DNA of 38,825 nucleotides from a virus. The DNA lies in IMG/VR virus record IMGVR_UViG_3300049846_000735, positions 1-38,825 of that record; one strand, 5' to 3'. Positions 22,177-30,697 of this stretch are shown here, piece after piece. The stretch's first letter is position 1. Every line of letters starts with the position of its first letter. A program made the translations under genes and the position numbers. Below the pieces are notes generated by a model. The model was not told where the DNA came from and made no database searches. It saw only the letters and a program-made list of their open reading frames with translations.

Positions 22177-22953
22177 CTAGTTGATAAGTCTAAACTTCAA
22201 AATTCCTGTGTCAAAATATCCTGCAAGACCTTTTGAATATTGTTCTTTAAGTTTGAAATTAAGTCCATCCTGACTTTCAGGTGTTGATTCAAGCATCACC
22301 TTATAAAACACTTCAGGGTTGGTCTTGTCTGGAATGAATTCCATATCAGCTTTAGTTGTTGCATATTCCATGAATGCACGACAATTTGCCACACCATCAA
22401 GATCAGTCCTGATCACTGTATTGTCTTTCTGAATGATGTTTGTGTTGAACATGAAATTGATGTCCATGATCTTTTGCGTTCCATATTTCACTGATTCAAC
22501 TTTTCCACTGGCAGACTTCTTCACAGTTCCATCCACAGCTGATTGCTGATCTTCAAAATCAACAAAGTCCTGGCCTTTGAATTGTGGTTCCCAAACAAAT
22601 CCAGAACGCTGTGTTCCAGAATGACTGCTTGCAAAAGAAGTGTCTGCTTGTGCAAAACCTGCAACATCAAGGCAACTGAAAGCAAGGTTGGTTCCAGTTG
22701 CACCAAGGATGCTGAATGTTCCTGCTGCTTTTGAAATGGTAATGATTCCTGTGCTTCTATCAACAGAAACAGAATAGTCATCATCAGCAGAAACTTCATT
22801 CATTGCACGTGAAATTTCAGTGCAAAGATCAGTCAAAGAATATGAATTCACACGAAGTGTTGCAGTTATTTCACCACTGCCTTCATCAAAATCCAAATAT
22901 CTGTTGGTTGATATTTTCTGGCCATAGTAAAAAGCTTGATATGCATCCAACAT
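22177..22953 (-). CDS. Distal tail protein-like structural protein
   Basis: A 258-residue beta-rich protein placed directly after the tape measure gene, where siphoviruses encode the distal tail or tape-measure cap protein. The N terminus includes a domain rich in Ser/Ile/Thr (about 25-90) and the C terminus is mixed alpha/beta. It abuts the tape measure stop by one base. No family was recognised with confidence. Confidence 0.5.
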   Translation of the reverse strand: MLDAYQAFYYGQKISTNRYLDFDEGSGEITATLRVNSYSLTDLCTEISRAMNEVSADDDYSVSVDRSTGIITISKAAGTFSILGATGTNLAFSCLDVAGFAQADTSFASSHSGTQRSGFVWEPQFKGQDFVDFEDQQSAVDGTVKKSASGKVESVKYGTQKIMDINFMFNTNIIQKDNTVIRTDLDGVANCRAFMEYATTKADMEFIPDKTNPEVFYKVMLESTPESQDGLNFKLKEQYSKGLAGYFDTGILKFRLIN

Positions 22954-24968
22954 TAGACTGCCCTTCCTGTGACAACCACACCATTCTGGTCAAAAGCATT
23001 GTTGATCAAATCAACAATCCTGATTCCAGTTTCATGTGAATCAAGAACATCACCTGCAATGTTCACTTCAATTTTTGTTTCTGGCTTTCGTTCTTCAAGC
23101 TTGTCAGGTGCTGAAGAAATTCCACTTGATGGAACACTTGTTTCACCACCTGCAACACCACCACCACCTGCACCTGACTTTCCTGCTGATGCTTTAAGAA
23201 CACCACCAAGAACATTCAATGCAGCACCAGCTGCAATCAATCCTGCACCACTTCCTGGTGTCAATGGATCAGCAGAAAGTGCAATACCTTTTGCAATATA
23301 AAAATTTCCTAATTGAATTGCTATGTCACCAAAGATTCCAACCATTGCATCACCAAAAGCTTGTCCAGCATCTGCACCATCATGCAATGCTTTTCCAAAA
23401 GCCTGGAATGCAGAACCAAGTTCACCAGAAAAAACTTCCCTGGCAACCGAACCTAGTGTCTTGTATGTCTTCTTCTGTGCTTCAGTGAATTTTGTGTTTT
23501 CAGAAAGAACCTGTGCATCATATTTCTTTATGATTGAAGCTTCCAATTGTCTTCTTTCATTCAGATCAATTGTCTTATCATTTTCATTTTGGTTTCTGAT
23601 TGCTTCAAGCTGAAGATTTTTTTCAGTTTCTAAATTCTTAAGAATTTCATTGTGAGTGGCAACATCACGCGCACGTCCTTCATCAAGACCAGCAAGTGTT
23701 GCATTGTGTTCTGCCTTGGCAGCAACTTCTGCTTTTTGTGCTTCAAGTTGTGCCTGAAGAATTGCTTGGTGTCTTTTGAAGATTTCTGATTTCTGTTGAT
23801 CAGTCAAAGCAAGTGGATCTTCACCAGCTGGTTTTTCTGGTGGTTTTTCTTGGTTCCTTTGAATTGCTTTATTGAAAAGTTCCAACTGAAGTTCAGCTGA
23901 ATATAGTGCAGGTTGCAAATCAGCCAAGTCTTCTTTCAATCTTTGAATCTTTGTTCCTGAACCTTTTCCACCAGTTGATTCTTGGAAGATAATTTCAGAC
24001 TGAATCTTTGCAGCTTCAGCACGAAGTTCTTTCAGTTTTTCAGTCACCTTTTCTGTTCCAACAGAAAGTTGTGTCATCTTTTCAGATGAATTGTTTCTGT
24101 TGAATTCACGAAGGAAATTTGCAGCTGCTTGTGTGATTTCAGCAAATGATTGTCCAAATTTGCTGTTGATGAACTTGGCAAATTCTTCACCAGTTTCATG
24201 AAGTGCCACACCAATCTGTTTCAATGCAACAGTATTTGGATTGATGTTTGCTGTGGCATTCTTAAATTTTTCACCACCTTGATCAAGAACTGCATTCAAC
24301 AATGCTTGTTGCTGTTGTGCTTTTGAAAGTGATCCACCAGAAACACCAAGTGTTAGTCCATAGTCACGATAGGCTTTGTTGACATCAAGGATGATGCCTT
24401 GATTCTTTAAAGCTTTTTGATTTCCAGTTTCAATTGCAGTTGTGATTGCAGAAAATCTTTCTTCAAGACTTCCACCAAGTGCACGTGTTGCTTGTCTTGC
24501 AAGTTCTAAAACTTCAGGCAATCTTTCAGCACCTTTTCCAAGGTTGATGATTGATGAAGTTGCTTCTTTCAACAATGTTGTTGTGTCAATCAATCCATTG
24601 GCTGATTCTTCAAGGCCATGCTTTAAAGACTGTGCAGAAATTCCTGCTGATTCAGCAAATGATTTGAATTGATTTTCTGCTGCTGCAATCTTTTCACCTT
24701 CAATTGTCAGATCAAAAGCTTCTTTGACAGCAGCACCAACAGCAAGAATTGCAATGGCAGTTCCTGCAAATGCAATTGGAATTGATTTGATTTTATTTGT
24801 GACCTGTCCAAGAACATCAGCATTTAAAACATCACCAATGGTTTTGAATTCACTTCCCATTTTGTCAGCAGTGGCTTTTGCTTGCTGTTCCATCCTGATG
24901 AATCCACGTTGAACGCTTCCATCATCAAGCACAATGGTGACTTCAATTTTGTTGTCTTGATCTGCCAT
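22953..24968 (-). CDS. Tape measure protein
   Basis: A 671-residue protein: an N-terminal coiled coil, a hydrophobic segment at about 63-87 (AFAGTAIAILAVGAAVKEA), a long helical Ala/Gln/Glu/Lys-rich middle with coiled coils, and a second hydrophobic region near 555-610 before a Gly/Ser-rich end. Length times 0.15 nm predicts a tail of about 100 nm. The ATG at 24968 has the usual spacing from AGGGG; an ATG three bases earlier is too close. The stop abuts the distal tail gene. Confidence 0.8.
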   Translation of the reverse strand: MADQDNKIEVTIVLDDGSVQRGFIRMEQQAKATADKMGSEFKTIGDVLNADVLGQVTNKIKSIPIAFAGTAIAILAVGAAVKEAFDLTIEGEKIAAAENQFKSFAESAGISAQSLKHGLEESANGLIDTTTLLKEATSSIINLGKGAERLPEVLELARQATRALGGSLEERFSAITTAIETGNQKALKNQGIILDVNKAYRDYGLTLGVSGGSLSKAQQQQALLNAVLDQGGEKFKNATANINPNTVALKQIGVALHETGEEFAKFINSKFGQSFAEITQAAANFLREFNRNNSSEKMTQLSVGTEKVTEKLKELRAEAAKIQSEIIFQESTGGKGSGTKIQRLKEDLADLQPALYSAELQLELFNKAIQRNQEKPPEKPAGEDPLALTDQQKSEIFKRHQAILQAQLEAQKAEVAAKAEHNATLAGLDEGRARDVATHNEILKNLETEKNLQLEAIRNQNENDKTIDLNERRQLEASIIKKYDAQVLSENTKFTEAQKKTYKTLGSVAREVFSGELGSAFQAFGKALHDGADAGQAFGDAMVGIFGDIAIQLGNFYIAKGIALSADPLTPGSGAGLIAAGAALNVLGGVLKASAGKSGAGGGGVAGGETSVPSSGISSAPDKLEERKPETKIEVNIAGDVLDSHETGIRIVDLINNAFDQNGVVVTGRAV

Positions 24969-25228
24969 CATTTTCCCCTAAGCAAATTTGCCAAACCAGC
25001 ATTTGTCAGTTGGACTGGTTCAGCAAATGAATCAGGATAAGCTTTTTCTGTCAGTGATCTGTGCAGCTTGTCCCTATCACTTGTTTTTAAATGCCTGAAG
25101 ACTTCAACATCAATCAGGTTCAATATATTTTGTGCTTCAATTGTGGTGATTGCAAGCCAGTATTGTTCAAAGGTGTCAACATCTAAGGACTTTAGATGTT
25201 CATAGGTCCAGCCATAGAAATGTGACAT
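24968..25228 (-). CDS. Tail assembly chaperone, downstream frame (GpT-like)
   Basis: An 86-residue helical protein (AITTIEAQNILNLIDVEVF). It is open in the -1 frame relative to the gene before it and lies just before the tape measure gene, as does lambda T. It probably exists mainly as the C-terminal half of a frameshift fusion made from the slippery site at 25258-25264; the fusion would have 186 residues. No good ribosome-binding site is seen at its own ATG. Confidence 0.65.
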   Translation of the reverse strand: MSHFYGWTYEHLKSLDVDTFEQYWLAITTIEAQNILNLIDVEVFRHLKTSDRDKLHRSLTEKAYPDSFAEPVQLTNAGLANLLRGK

Positions 25229-25254
25229 CTTGGCAAACTTAAAGAATTCAGATT

Positions 25255-25527
25255 CTAGTTTTTTTTTGCAGGTACAGTCACGTATTTGAACAATTCATTG
25301 AACATTTCTGTTTCAAGTTTGTCCATTTCTTCAACTGGCATATCTGAAAGCTTTGAAAGATATTCCTTCATCACTTTGGTGATATTGATTTCACCCTTTT
25401 CTGCCTTGTCATACATATCAGCAACCTGTTCTGACTGTGCAAGAAGTGGTGCATAAAACTTATAAGTCTTTCCACCCATTTCAAGAGTGGCTTTCACTTT
25501 GCGTTCTGATTCAATTTTGAATTGCAT
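25255..25527 (-). CDS. Tail assembly chaperone, upstream frame (GpG-like)
   Basis: A 90-residue protein, helical after about residue 25, between the tail tube and tape measure genes, matching the position of lambda G. Its last codons read GCA AAA AAA AAC TAG, and the A-AAA-AAC heptamer would let ribosomes slip into the -1 frame. It binds the tape measure during tail assembly by analogy with lambda. AAGGGGAAAAA precedes the ATG. Confidence 0.7.
   Translation of the reverse strand: MQFKIESERKVKATLEMGGKTYKFYAPLLAQSEQVADMYDKAEKGEINITKVMKEYLSKLSDMPVEEMDKLETEMFNELFKYVTVPAKKN
25258..25264 (-). other. Slippery heptamer A-AAA-AAC for -1 frameshifting
   Basis: On the minus strand a run of nine A followed by C lies immediately before the TAG (25257-25255) of the upstream chaperone frame. 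In the reading frame the heptamer is A AAA AAC, one of the most efficient -1 sites. After the slip the frame reads LESEFFKFAK and continues into the downstream chaperone. Confidence 0.75.
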
Positions 25528-25546
25528 TTTTTCCCCTTGGAAATAG

Positions 25547-25574
25547 AAAAGGCTTAAGTTTCCCTAAGCCTTTT
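25547..25574 (-). terminator. Terminator or attenuator after the tail tube gene
   Basis: Perfect 10-bp arms AAAAGGCTTA (25547-25556) and TAAGCCTTTT (25565-25574) around eight bases. On the minus strand the GGCTTA/TAAGCC stem is followed by TTTTC, an intrinsic-terminator form. It lies in the 79-bp gap between the tail tube and tail chaperone genes and would lower expression downstream of the abundant tube protein. Confidence 0.7.
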
Positions 25575-25606
25575 CATCAAAGTTCATTCTGTTTTAAGTG
25601 TCAATA

Positions 25607-26512
25607 CTAAAGCTGTGACCAGTCACCATACACCCATGTGTTGATAGCTTTTGGTTTGCTTGGATCATTGAATGCCTTGATCTTGATTGGCAAGTTCTGA
25701 ATCTTTTCAGAAGAAAAAGCCAATTGATCTAGGTCCAAAGTTGTTTTCCAGAAGCAAAGGTCTGCTGACTTATCTGCAACATCAAATCGGATTGGATGAA
25801 GCACACATTTCACAGACTGTGGATTTCCAAATTGTCCTGCTGATCCACCACCAACAAGTTCTTGGCTTCCACCGATTGGAAGATATGCACCAGAACTATA
25901 TCGAAGAAGCTTCTTATAGTTTTCAGTTGTCACTTCCTTCAATGAAGCTGAAAGTTCAGGGTTTCCAGAACCAGAAAGAATCTGGCCAAGGATGTCAGCA
26001 CCATGTTGGTGTGCTGTGATGTCAATAAGCTTTCTGCTTAGACCATTCACAGTCACATCACCATCAAGCAAACCCATTGATTCATATAAGTCACCGACCT
26101 GAACCATGCTGAAAGCAAATTCAGTATCAAATGCATCATCTTCATCATCATGTGCTGGAAGTGCATAGCCTTCATCAGTGTGTGTTAGTGTCACAACATA
26201 TCCTGATGCAGCTGCATCAAAACCTGTCACAGCAGTCAACACAGCTGCAAGTGCTGAAGCAACTGCATTTGCAGAAGCATTTAAAGCAATTGCAACAGGG
26301 TGTGCAGTATAACCAGAAATCACACTTGGTGTTCCTAGTGTTGCCACGTTGAATTGGAAGAAGTGTTTGTTTCCATCTTTGTCATAGAAAAAACCACGCT
26401 TGTTTTGAAGTGATGCATTGTCATCACCAACACAAGAAATTTTTTGGATTTGAACCTGGTCATTTCCAAGATACAAATCTACTGGTTCTAGTTTACAATT
26501 TTCTGCACCCAT
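25607..26512 (-). CDS. Probable tail tube (major tail) protein
   Basis: A 301-residue beta-rich protein placed between the tail-terminator-like gene and the tail chaperones, the standard place of the tube protein. An Ala-rich segment (about 70-105) may be a surface insert. Its leader, AGGGGAATTAAAATG, is identical to that of the capsid gene, as expected for a very abundant product. No family motif proves the call. Confidence 0.65.
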   Translation of the reverse strand: MGAENCKLEPVDLYLGNDQVQIQKISCVGDDNASLQNKRGFFYDKDGNKHFFQFNVATLGTPSVISGYTAHPVAIALNASANAVASALAAVLTAVTGFDAAASGYVVTLTHTDEGYALPAHDDEDDAFDTEFAFSMVQVGDLYESMGLLDGDVTVNGLSRKLIDITAHQHGADILGQILSGSGNPELSASLKEVTTENYKKLLRYSSGAYLPIGGSQELVGGGSAGQFGNPQSVKCVLHPIRFDVADKSADLCFWKTTLDLDQLAFSSEKIQNLPIKIKAFNDPSKPKAINTWVYGDWSQL

Positions 26513-26539
26513 TTTAATTCCCCTTTAAAAAAAGTTTGT

Positions 26540-26953
26540 TTATAAATCCAAATTTATAATTGTTGAAAAGGACAACGTGACCTTCACAACATTGTCATTG
26601 GAACCTGAAGCAGCATCTGTCTTCACGCTTCCAATGAACACGTTCTTTATAAGTGTTCCAAGTCTATTGGCAGGTTTCAAGCATTCTTTCACTAAAGCTT
26701 CAGCCTTCTGGACTGCCTTGTCTAAACCTTCACTCGGATTCTTATATCCTTTAATCCAAAAAGTAACAGTCACAGGGCAGCTGAATTGTTGTTCACGTCC
26801 ACCTTGTGGCATTCCTGAAAAATCACCAAGCAAAACGTGAAACGCTTTGTCAAGTTGTGGAATGTTTTCTTCATTGAAAGCATCCTTGTGTTCAACCAAG
26901 TCAACTGCTTTGCACCTTGCTATAAAATAAGGCTTCAGGGCTGTCATACTCAT
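26540..26953 (-). CDS. Tail terminator/completion-like protein
   Basis: A 137-residue alpha/beta protein directly upstream of the tail tube gene, where siphoviruses encode the tail terminator. It has a VTVTFWIKGY strand (about 61-70) and a final beta strand, in line with that small fold. It overlaps the preceding gene by four bases. Assignment rests on position and size. Confidence 0.5.
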   Translation of the reverse strand: MSMTALKPYFIARCKAVDLVEHKDAFNEENIPQLDKAFHVLLGDFSGMPQGGREQQFSCPVTVTFWIKGYKNPSEGLDKAVQKAEALVKECLKPANRLGTLIKNVFIGSVKTDAASGSNDNVVKVTLSFSTIINLDL

Positions 26954-27681
26954 GCGCGTGAAATCCTTCCAACAATAAGTTCTTCCACTTCATCTTCAGT
27001 CACTTCACCATCTTGGTTCTTGTCCACCTTGATTTTTCCAAGTGAAAGTGAACGCCATTCATTTGCACTGGCCTTGTATGACTTTGCTTTTTCAGCAAAC
27101 ACATCATCCTTGGCATTAGAAATGTCTTCATAGATCATTTGCAGAACCATGAATTTTGACCACTGCCTGACTTCAGCAATGTCCATGATGTCTTCTGGAT
27201 TCAATCTTTCACCATTGATGGTTGTCACACCAGTCTTATAAAGATCATCAAGAATCAATTCCTGTGCACTTCTGTGCACATTTATGAATGAACTTCTTCC
27301 TGGTGAAACATACTTAAGAATATCCTTTTGATGACCAGTCAAATCAGTATCTTTTGAAAATAAATTTTCATCAGCTGCAAGAACGGCTTCAATATCCATT
27401 GTTGAACTTGTTTCAACAGCAGACATTCCTGTTCCAGTTGTGATCTTTAAAGTCACAGTTTTTGTTCCAGCTGAAGAATAAAGCCAATCTAAATAGTATT
27501 TTTCTGAATCAGTTGGATCAGCAGTTGCCACTTCGATGAATGCTGCAAGTCCATCAGGTTGAATTTCAACCTTAGTGACTGCACCAATGTCATCAGATTT
27601 GAATGATTTTGTTGCATCCAATCTTGTCTTATCAAATGTTTGAACTATTTTTTCTAGTTCAAGAACCGGAAAAACTGGCAT
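26950..27681 (-). CDS. Head-tail region protein with EF-hand-like motif
   Basis: A 243-residue protein: a beta-rich first half and a helical second half. Near the C terminus (220-231) the sequence DKNQDGEVTEDE matches all consensus positions of a calcium-binding EF-hand loop (Asp1, Asn3, Asp5, Gly6, Val8, Thr9, Glu12). Only one loop is visible. Similar single loops occur in some phage connector proteins; calcium might stabilise the virion. AAGGGTG lies upstream of the ATG. Confidence 0.6.
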   Translation of the reverse strand: MPVFPVLELEKIVQTFDKTRLDATKSFKSDDIGAVTKVEIQPDGLAAFIEVATADPTDSEKYYLDWLYSSAGTKTVTLKITTGTGMSAVETSSTMDIEAVLAADENLFSKDTDLTGHQKDILKYVSPGRSSFINVHRSAQELILDDLYKTGVTTINGERLNPEDIMDIAEVRQWSKFMVLQMIYEDISNAKDDVFAEKAKSYKASANEWRSLSLGKIKVDKNQDGEVTEDEVEELIVGRISRA

Positions 27682-27683
27682 GA

Positions 27684-28322
27684 CTACACCCTTCCCTTAA
27701 ACTTGGCCACAATTTCAAAGTCACCATACAACAACATTGCTGGTGTCAATTGGCCATATCGTTTCATCATTCTAGATATGATAGGCAATGCATTTGGATT
27801 TGCACGAAGAATCGACCTGACAACAGTTTCAACGCAATTCAGCTGATCATCCTTTTGTTCGTCCATGCAAATATCATAAGGCGTTCCTAACTTATCCTTT
27901 AAATATTGAAGCACATCTTGCCACTGTTCTTCACTTAAATTTTTTGGCTTCAGAAGAATGATTGCATCAGAATTGAAAACCTTCCAGAAAGGTGATTTCA
28001 CCAGTCCAGCTGAAATGGATTCATATATTTCCAAGTCTTTAGAATCTTTGATGTCACCTTCAATATTCATCCACGCATGGCACCATTTGATCCAATGGCC
28101 AGTCATTAGAAAGTGACCAAGCATGATCAAGAAAGAAGTGAAGTGTGTGGACTTATAAGAAAGACCAACACAATTTTGTGCCTTAAGTATTTCACAAGCT
28201 TCTTTGATCTGGTGTGGTTCAAGATCATATTCACGTCCAGTGAATAAATATTTCCAACCAGTCCAGTTCATTTGACCAACAATTCTAAGCATGAAAAATC
28301 TATATATTTTCATCATGGCCAT
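27684..28322 (-). CDS. Permuted papain-like (YiiX/NlpC-P60 type) protein
   Basis: A 212-residue protein. It has KWCHAWMNIEG with His82, a GTPYDICM segment (146-153) and NCVETVVRSIL with Cys163 and Glu165. A His followed far downstream by G.PYD and a C-x-E helix is the circularly permuted NlpC/P60 arrangement of YiiX/YebB-like proteins, which cleave peptide or amide bonds in cell walls or lipids. A virion-borne wall hydrolase is possible, but it sits among connector genes rather than tail-tip genes. The start is uncertain among ATGs at 28322, 28316 and 28313. Confidence 0.55.
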   Translation of the reverse strand: MAMMKIYRFFMLRIVGQMNWTGWKYLFTGREYDLEPHQIKEACEILKAQNCVGLSYKSTHFTSFLIMLGHFLMTGHWIKWCHAWMNIEGDIKDSKDLEIYESISAGLVKSPFWKVFNSDAIILLKPKNLSEEQWQDVLQYLKDKLGTPYDICMDEQKDDQLNCVETVVRSILRANPNALPIISRMMKRYGQLTPAMLLYGDFEIVAKFKGRV

Positions 28323-28858
28323 CCTAGAAAAAGCTTAAGTTCATTTATGATCCAATTCTTTCTTTCAGCTGAAAGCCAATGCCAAGGAAGTGTCATGTCA
28401 TCAGCTGGTGAATACATCAAAGAAAGACAAGCAAGTTCCAAATCACCACTGATCACCATGTTCATCAAGTCAACTGTGAATGTGTATGGCACACCAGGAA
28501 GTGTCACAGACAAAGCCCTGGTTCTTTCATGCACCCAAAGGCCACGTGGACCATTTATGCCTTCAGTGATGTTTTTCTTCTTCAGTCTATCAATCAGATC
28601 ATCAGCAAAAGCTTTCTTTTCTTTGATGGAAATATCCAAATATTTATATGATGGCAGCTGTGCCATGTAGTGAGTTTCCATCTTTACTTTGTTGGTTCTT
28701 TCATATTCAGCAAAAGCTGTTTCAGTGAAAGTTGTCCAACCAGCACCTTGATATTCAGGTGCTTCTTCAGAATCAATTTCAATTTTTTTCCAAATCCAAT
28801 AGTCAGGAATTTCTGCTGTATTGTTTGGATTTTGTGATTGAAATTTGACTGCAATCAT
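28313..28858 (-). CDS. Hypothetical head-tail region protein
   Basis: A 181-residue alpha/beta protein, rich in Trp and Tyr, not recognised. It overlaps the exported fibre-like gene before it by four bases and the papain-like gene after it by ten. The neighbourhood suggests a virion or connector component. Confidence 0.5.
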   Translation of the reverse strand: MIAVKFQSQNPNNTAEIPDYWIWKKIEIDSEEAPEYQGAGWTTFTETAFAEYERTNKVKMETHYMAQLPSYKYLDISIKEKKAFADDLIDRLKKKNITEGINGPRGLWVHERTRALSVTLPGVPYTFTVDLMNMVISGDLELACLSLMYSPADDMTLPWHWLSAERKNWIINELKLFLGWP

Positions 28859-30096
28859 TCATACACCACTGTGATGTTTGATGTTCCAGTTGTCACAATT
28901 GTCAGTCCAGTTGCAAAGGACAAATCAAAAGGCAAACAAACTGGTGCAGATCCATTTGGTGGTGTAATTAAACTGATGGTTGTTCCTGAACCTGCTGTAT
29001 TATCATAAAGCTGCGCTGACGAACCATTGGCTACAGTCCCATAGCAAACACGCTTTAAAACACCAGCACCAGACTTCACAGTTGTTGTTGTTGCTGTGGT
29101 GATGTTTGAAAAAGAACCCTTGTGAGTCACATACCATGGTGTTGTGTTGGCTGTGTTTCCAGGTTGAACAGTCCAAGTTCCACTTTGTGCTGCTGTGGTT
29201 ATATTGTTGGAAGCTGACAATTGATAAGAATTATTCAGTGTGTTTGCAGCAGAAGCAGTCAAAGTCACAACAGCAGTTCCACTAGTAGAAGCTGAAATCC
29301 TTGCACGAAAAGAAACTACAGCACCAGTTTCACACTTCCCTAAAATTGCATTTGTTGTTTGTGTGAAAGAAGCAGCATTTCCAGAACGTGGCAAACAAGT
29401 CATTGAAGACCAGTTGACACCATCATTAGTAGCTTCAAAGACAATAGTCTTCACAAATGTTCCGGTGATTTGAAAGCCAACCATTCCAGCACCATTTGTG
29501 TTCACAGTGACTGCATCATTCACATTCACCAAAGAACCACTTGAAGTTTTGTCTAGAAAAGTATTTGCACCAGACTGCAATTGCAATGAACTTGTGTTTG
29601 AAATTATTGAATCTAGCTTTGTGTTTGCAGCAGTTTGATTTGCAGCAGTGGATGCACCAGTTGTATTGGTAGCAATTGTTGAAAGACTAGAATTTGCAGT
29701 TGTCTGGTTTGCAGCTGTGGCAATACCTGTTGTGTTCGTGGCAATAGTGGAAAGTGTTGAATTGGTTGTTCCAATCAATGATTCCAAGCCATCAACATAT
29801 CCTTCAAGCTGATCTGTATATCCAAGCAATGATGTCCAATTTGAATTTGCTGTTGTCAGCAAACCTTCAACACCATCCACATATCCTTCCAACTGATCAA
29901 CAGCACCTAAAATGCTGACTTGATTTGCAGCTGTACTTGCACCACTTGGCAAACTGAATGACCATGGTGGTGAATTCTGACTGACTGCTTGAACAGCAGG
30001 AAAGTTTGAAACCTGAACCTGATTCAAATAAGCAGCGTGTGCAAGACTTGGACTTAATAGTGTGAAGAATAAAATCTTTTTTAGAAAATGTACCAT
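28855..30096 (-). CDS. Exported fibre-like protein with Sec signal peptide
   Basis: A 413-residue protein. Residues 1-21 form a clear signal peptide (basic start, FFTLL core, AHA before AYLNQ). The mature part begins with a VSNFPAVQAVS motif frequent in phage virion proteins, then carries Ser/Thr/Asn-rich repeats (three versions of ATAANQTTANSSLSTIATN and a doubled DQLEGYVDG), then an Ig- or jelly-roll-like domain (about 190-285) with ATNDGVNW. A virion-type protein with an export signal is unusual; it may act in the periplasm or on the cell surface. GAGGATGG precedes the ATG. Confidence 0.6.
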   Translation of the reverse strand: MVHFLKKILFFTLLSPSLAHAAYLNQVQVSNFPAVQAVSQNSPPWSFSLPSGASTAANQVSILGAVDQLEGYVDGVEGLLTTANSNWTSLLGYTDQLEGYVDGLESLIGTTNSTLSTIATNTTGIATAANQTTANSSLSTIATNTTGASTAANQTAANTKLDSIISNTSSLQLQSGANTFLDKTSSGSLVNVNDAVTVNTNGAGMVGFQITGTFVKTIVFEATNDGVNWSSMTCLPRSGNAASFTQTTNAILGKCETGAVVSFRARISASTSGTAVVTLTASAANTLNNSYQLSASNNITTAAQSGTWTVQPGNTANTTPWYVTHKGSFSNITTATTTTVKSGAGVLKRVCYGTVANGSSAQLYDNTAGSGTTISLITPPNGSAPVCLPFDLSFATGLTIVTTGTSNITVVYE

Positions 30097-30506
30097 GCGC
30101 CATCCTCTGGAACTAATTCCATTGCGTTTGTGTTTACAAGTTGAATATCTGTTTCACCATCAATAAGCTGGCCAGAAAAACCAACAACTGTCAAAACACC
30201 AGAATTGATGTTTTTAATTTTAATTGCTTTATTATATCCGGTTGCATCTGGAAGTGTGAACTGAATTGCACTTGCTGAATTTGCCAGTGCATAGTCTTCA
30301 ACAGTCAGAACTTGGTCTGCTGTATATGTGACAATATTTGGTGTTCCCAATTCACCAGAAAAAGGAATTCCACCATAAGTGGTTCCATTCCCAACAAACA
30401 TCATTTCCAGATCAGTATCAAAAATCAATTCACCAGCAAGCTGAATGAAAGAAATTCTTTGTGCTGTTGTTCCCCTTAAGCATTGAAACCTAGTGACTGG
30501 ACTCAT
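30081..30506 (-). CDS. Virion protein with fibre-type N terminus
   Basis: A 141-residue protein. GELIFDTDLEMMFVGNGTTYGG (residues about 25-46) matches a segment found near the N termini of many phage fibre and head-fibre proteins; the rest is beta-rich. It may be a head fibre or decoration protein, given its place after the capsid gene. AGGGGAAGCAAT precedes the ATG. Confidence 0.5.
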   Translation of the reverse strand: MSPVTRFQCLRGTTAQRISFIQLAGELIFDTDLEMMFVGNGTTYGGIPFSGELGTPNIVTYTADQVLTVEDYALANSASAIQFTLPDATGYNKAIKIKNINSGVLTVVGFSGQLIDGETDIQLVNTNAMELVPEDGAWYIF

Positions 30507-30697
30507 ATTGCTTCCCCTAGATCAATTTTTCTGATCTTTCCTGTTGATGGCATTTCACCACAATCAATCTTGTGAAACCAAGAAGAATCAAATTCTGAAG
30601 CAAGGCCACAATCAAATGTGGTGAATGGTCCAAATGATTTGTCTTCTGGTGTTACAAGATCAAAATTTCCAGTGAATGGATTGAATTCTATATTCAT
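30503..30697 (-). CDS. Hypothetical small protein
   Basis: A 64-residue protein starting MNIEFNPFTGNFDLV, a start common in phage fibre-associated small proteins, and rich in Phe, Asp and Gly. The ATG at 30697 is chosen because it makes an ATGA overlap with the gene before. It overlaps the next gene by four bases. Confidence 0.5.
   Translation of the reverse strand: MNIEFNPFTGNFDLVTPEDKSFGPFTTFDCGLASEFDSSWFHKIDCGEMPSTGKIRKIDLGEAI

Noticed and set aside
29600-29960. CRISPR-like or tandem DNA repeats
   Set aside because: The repeats are in-frame coding repeats of the exported fibre-like protein and vary in sequence; there are no uniform spacers.
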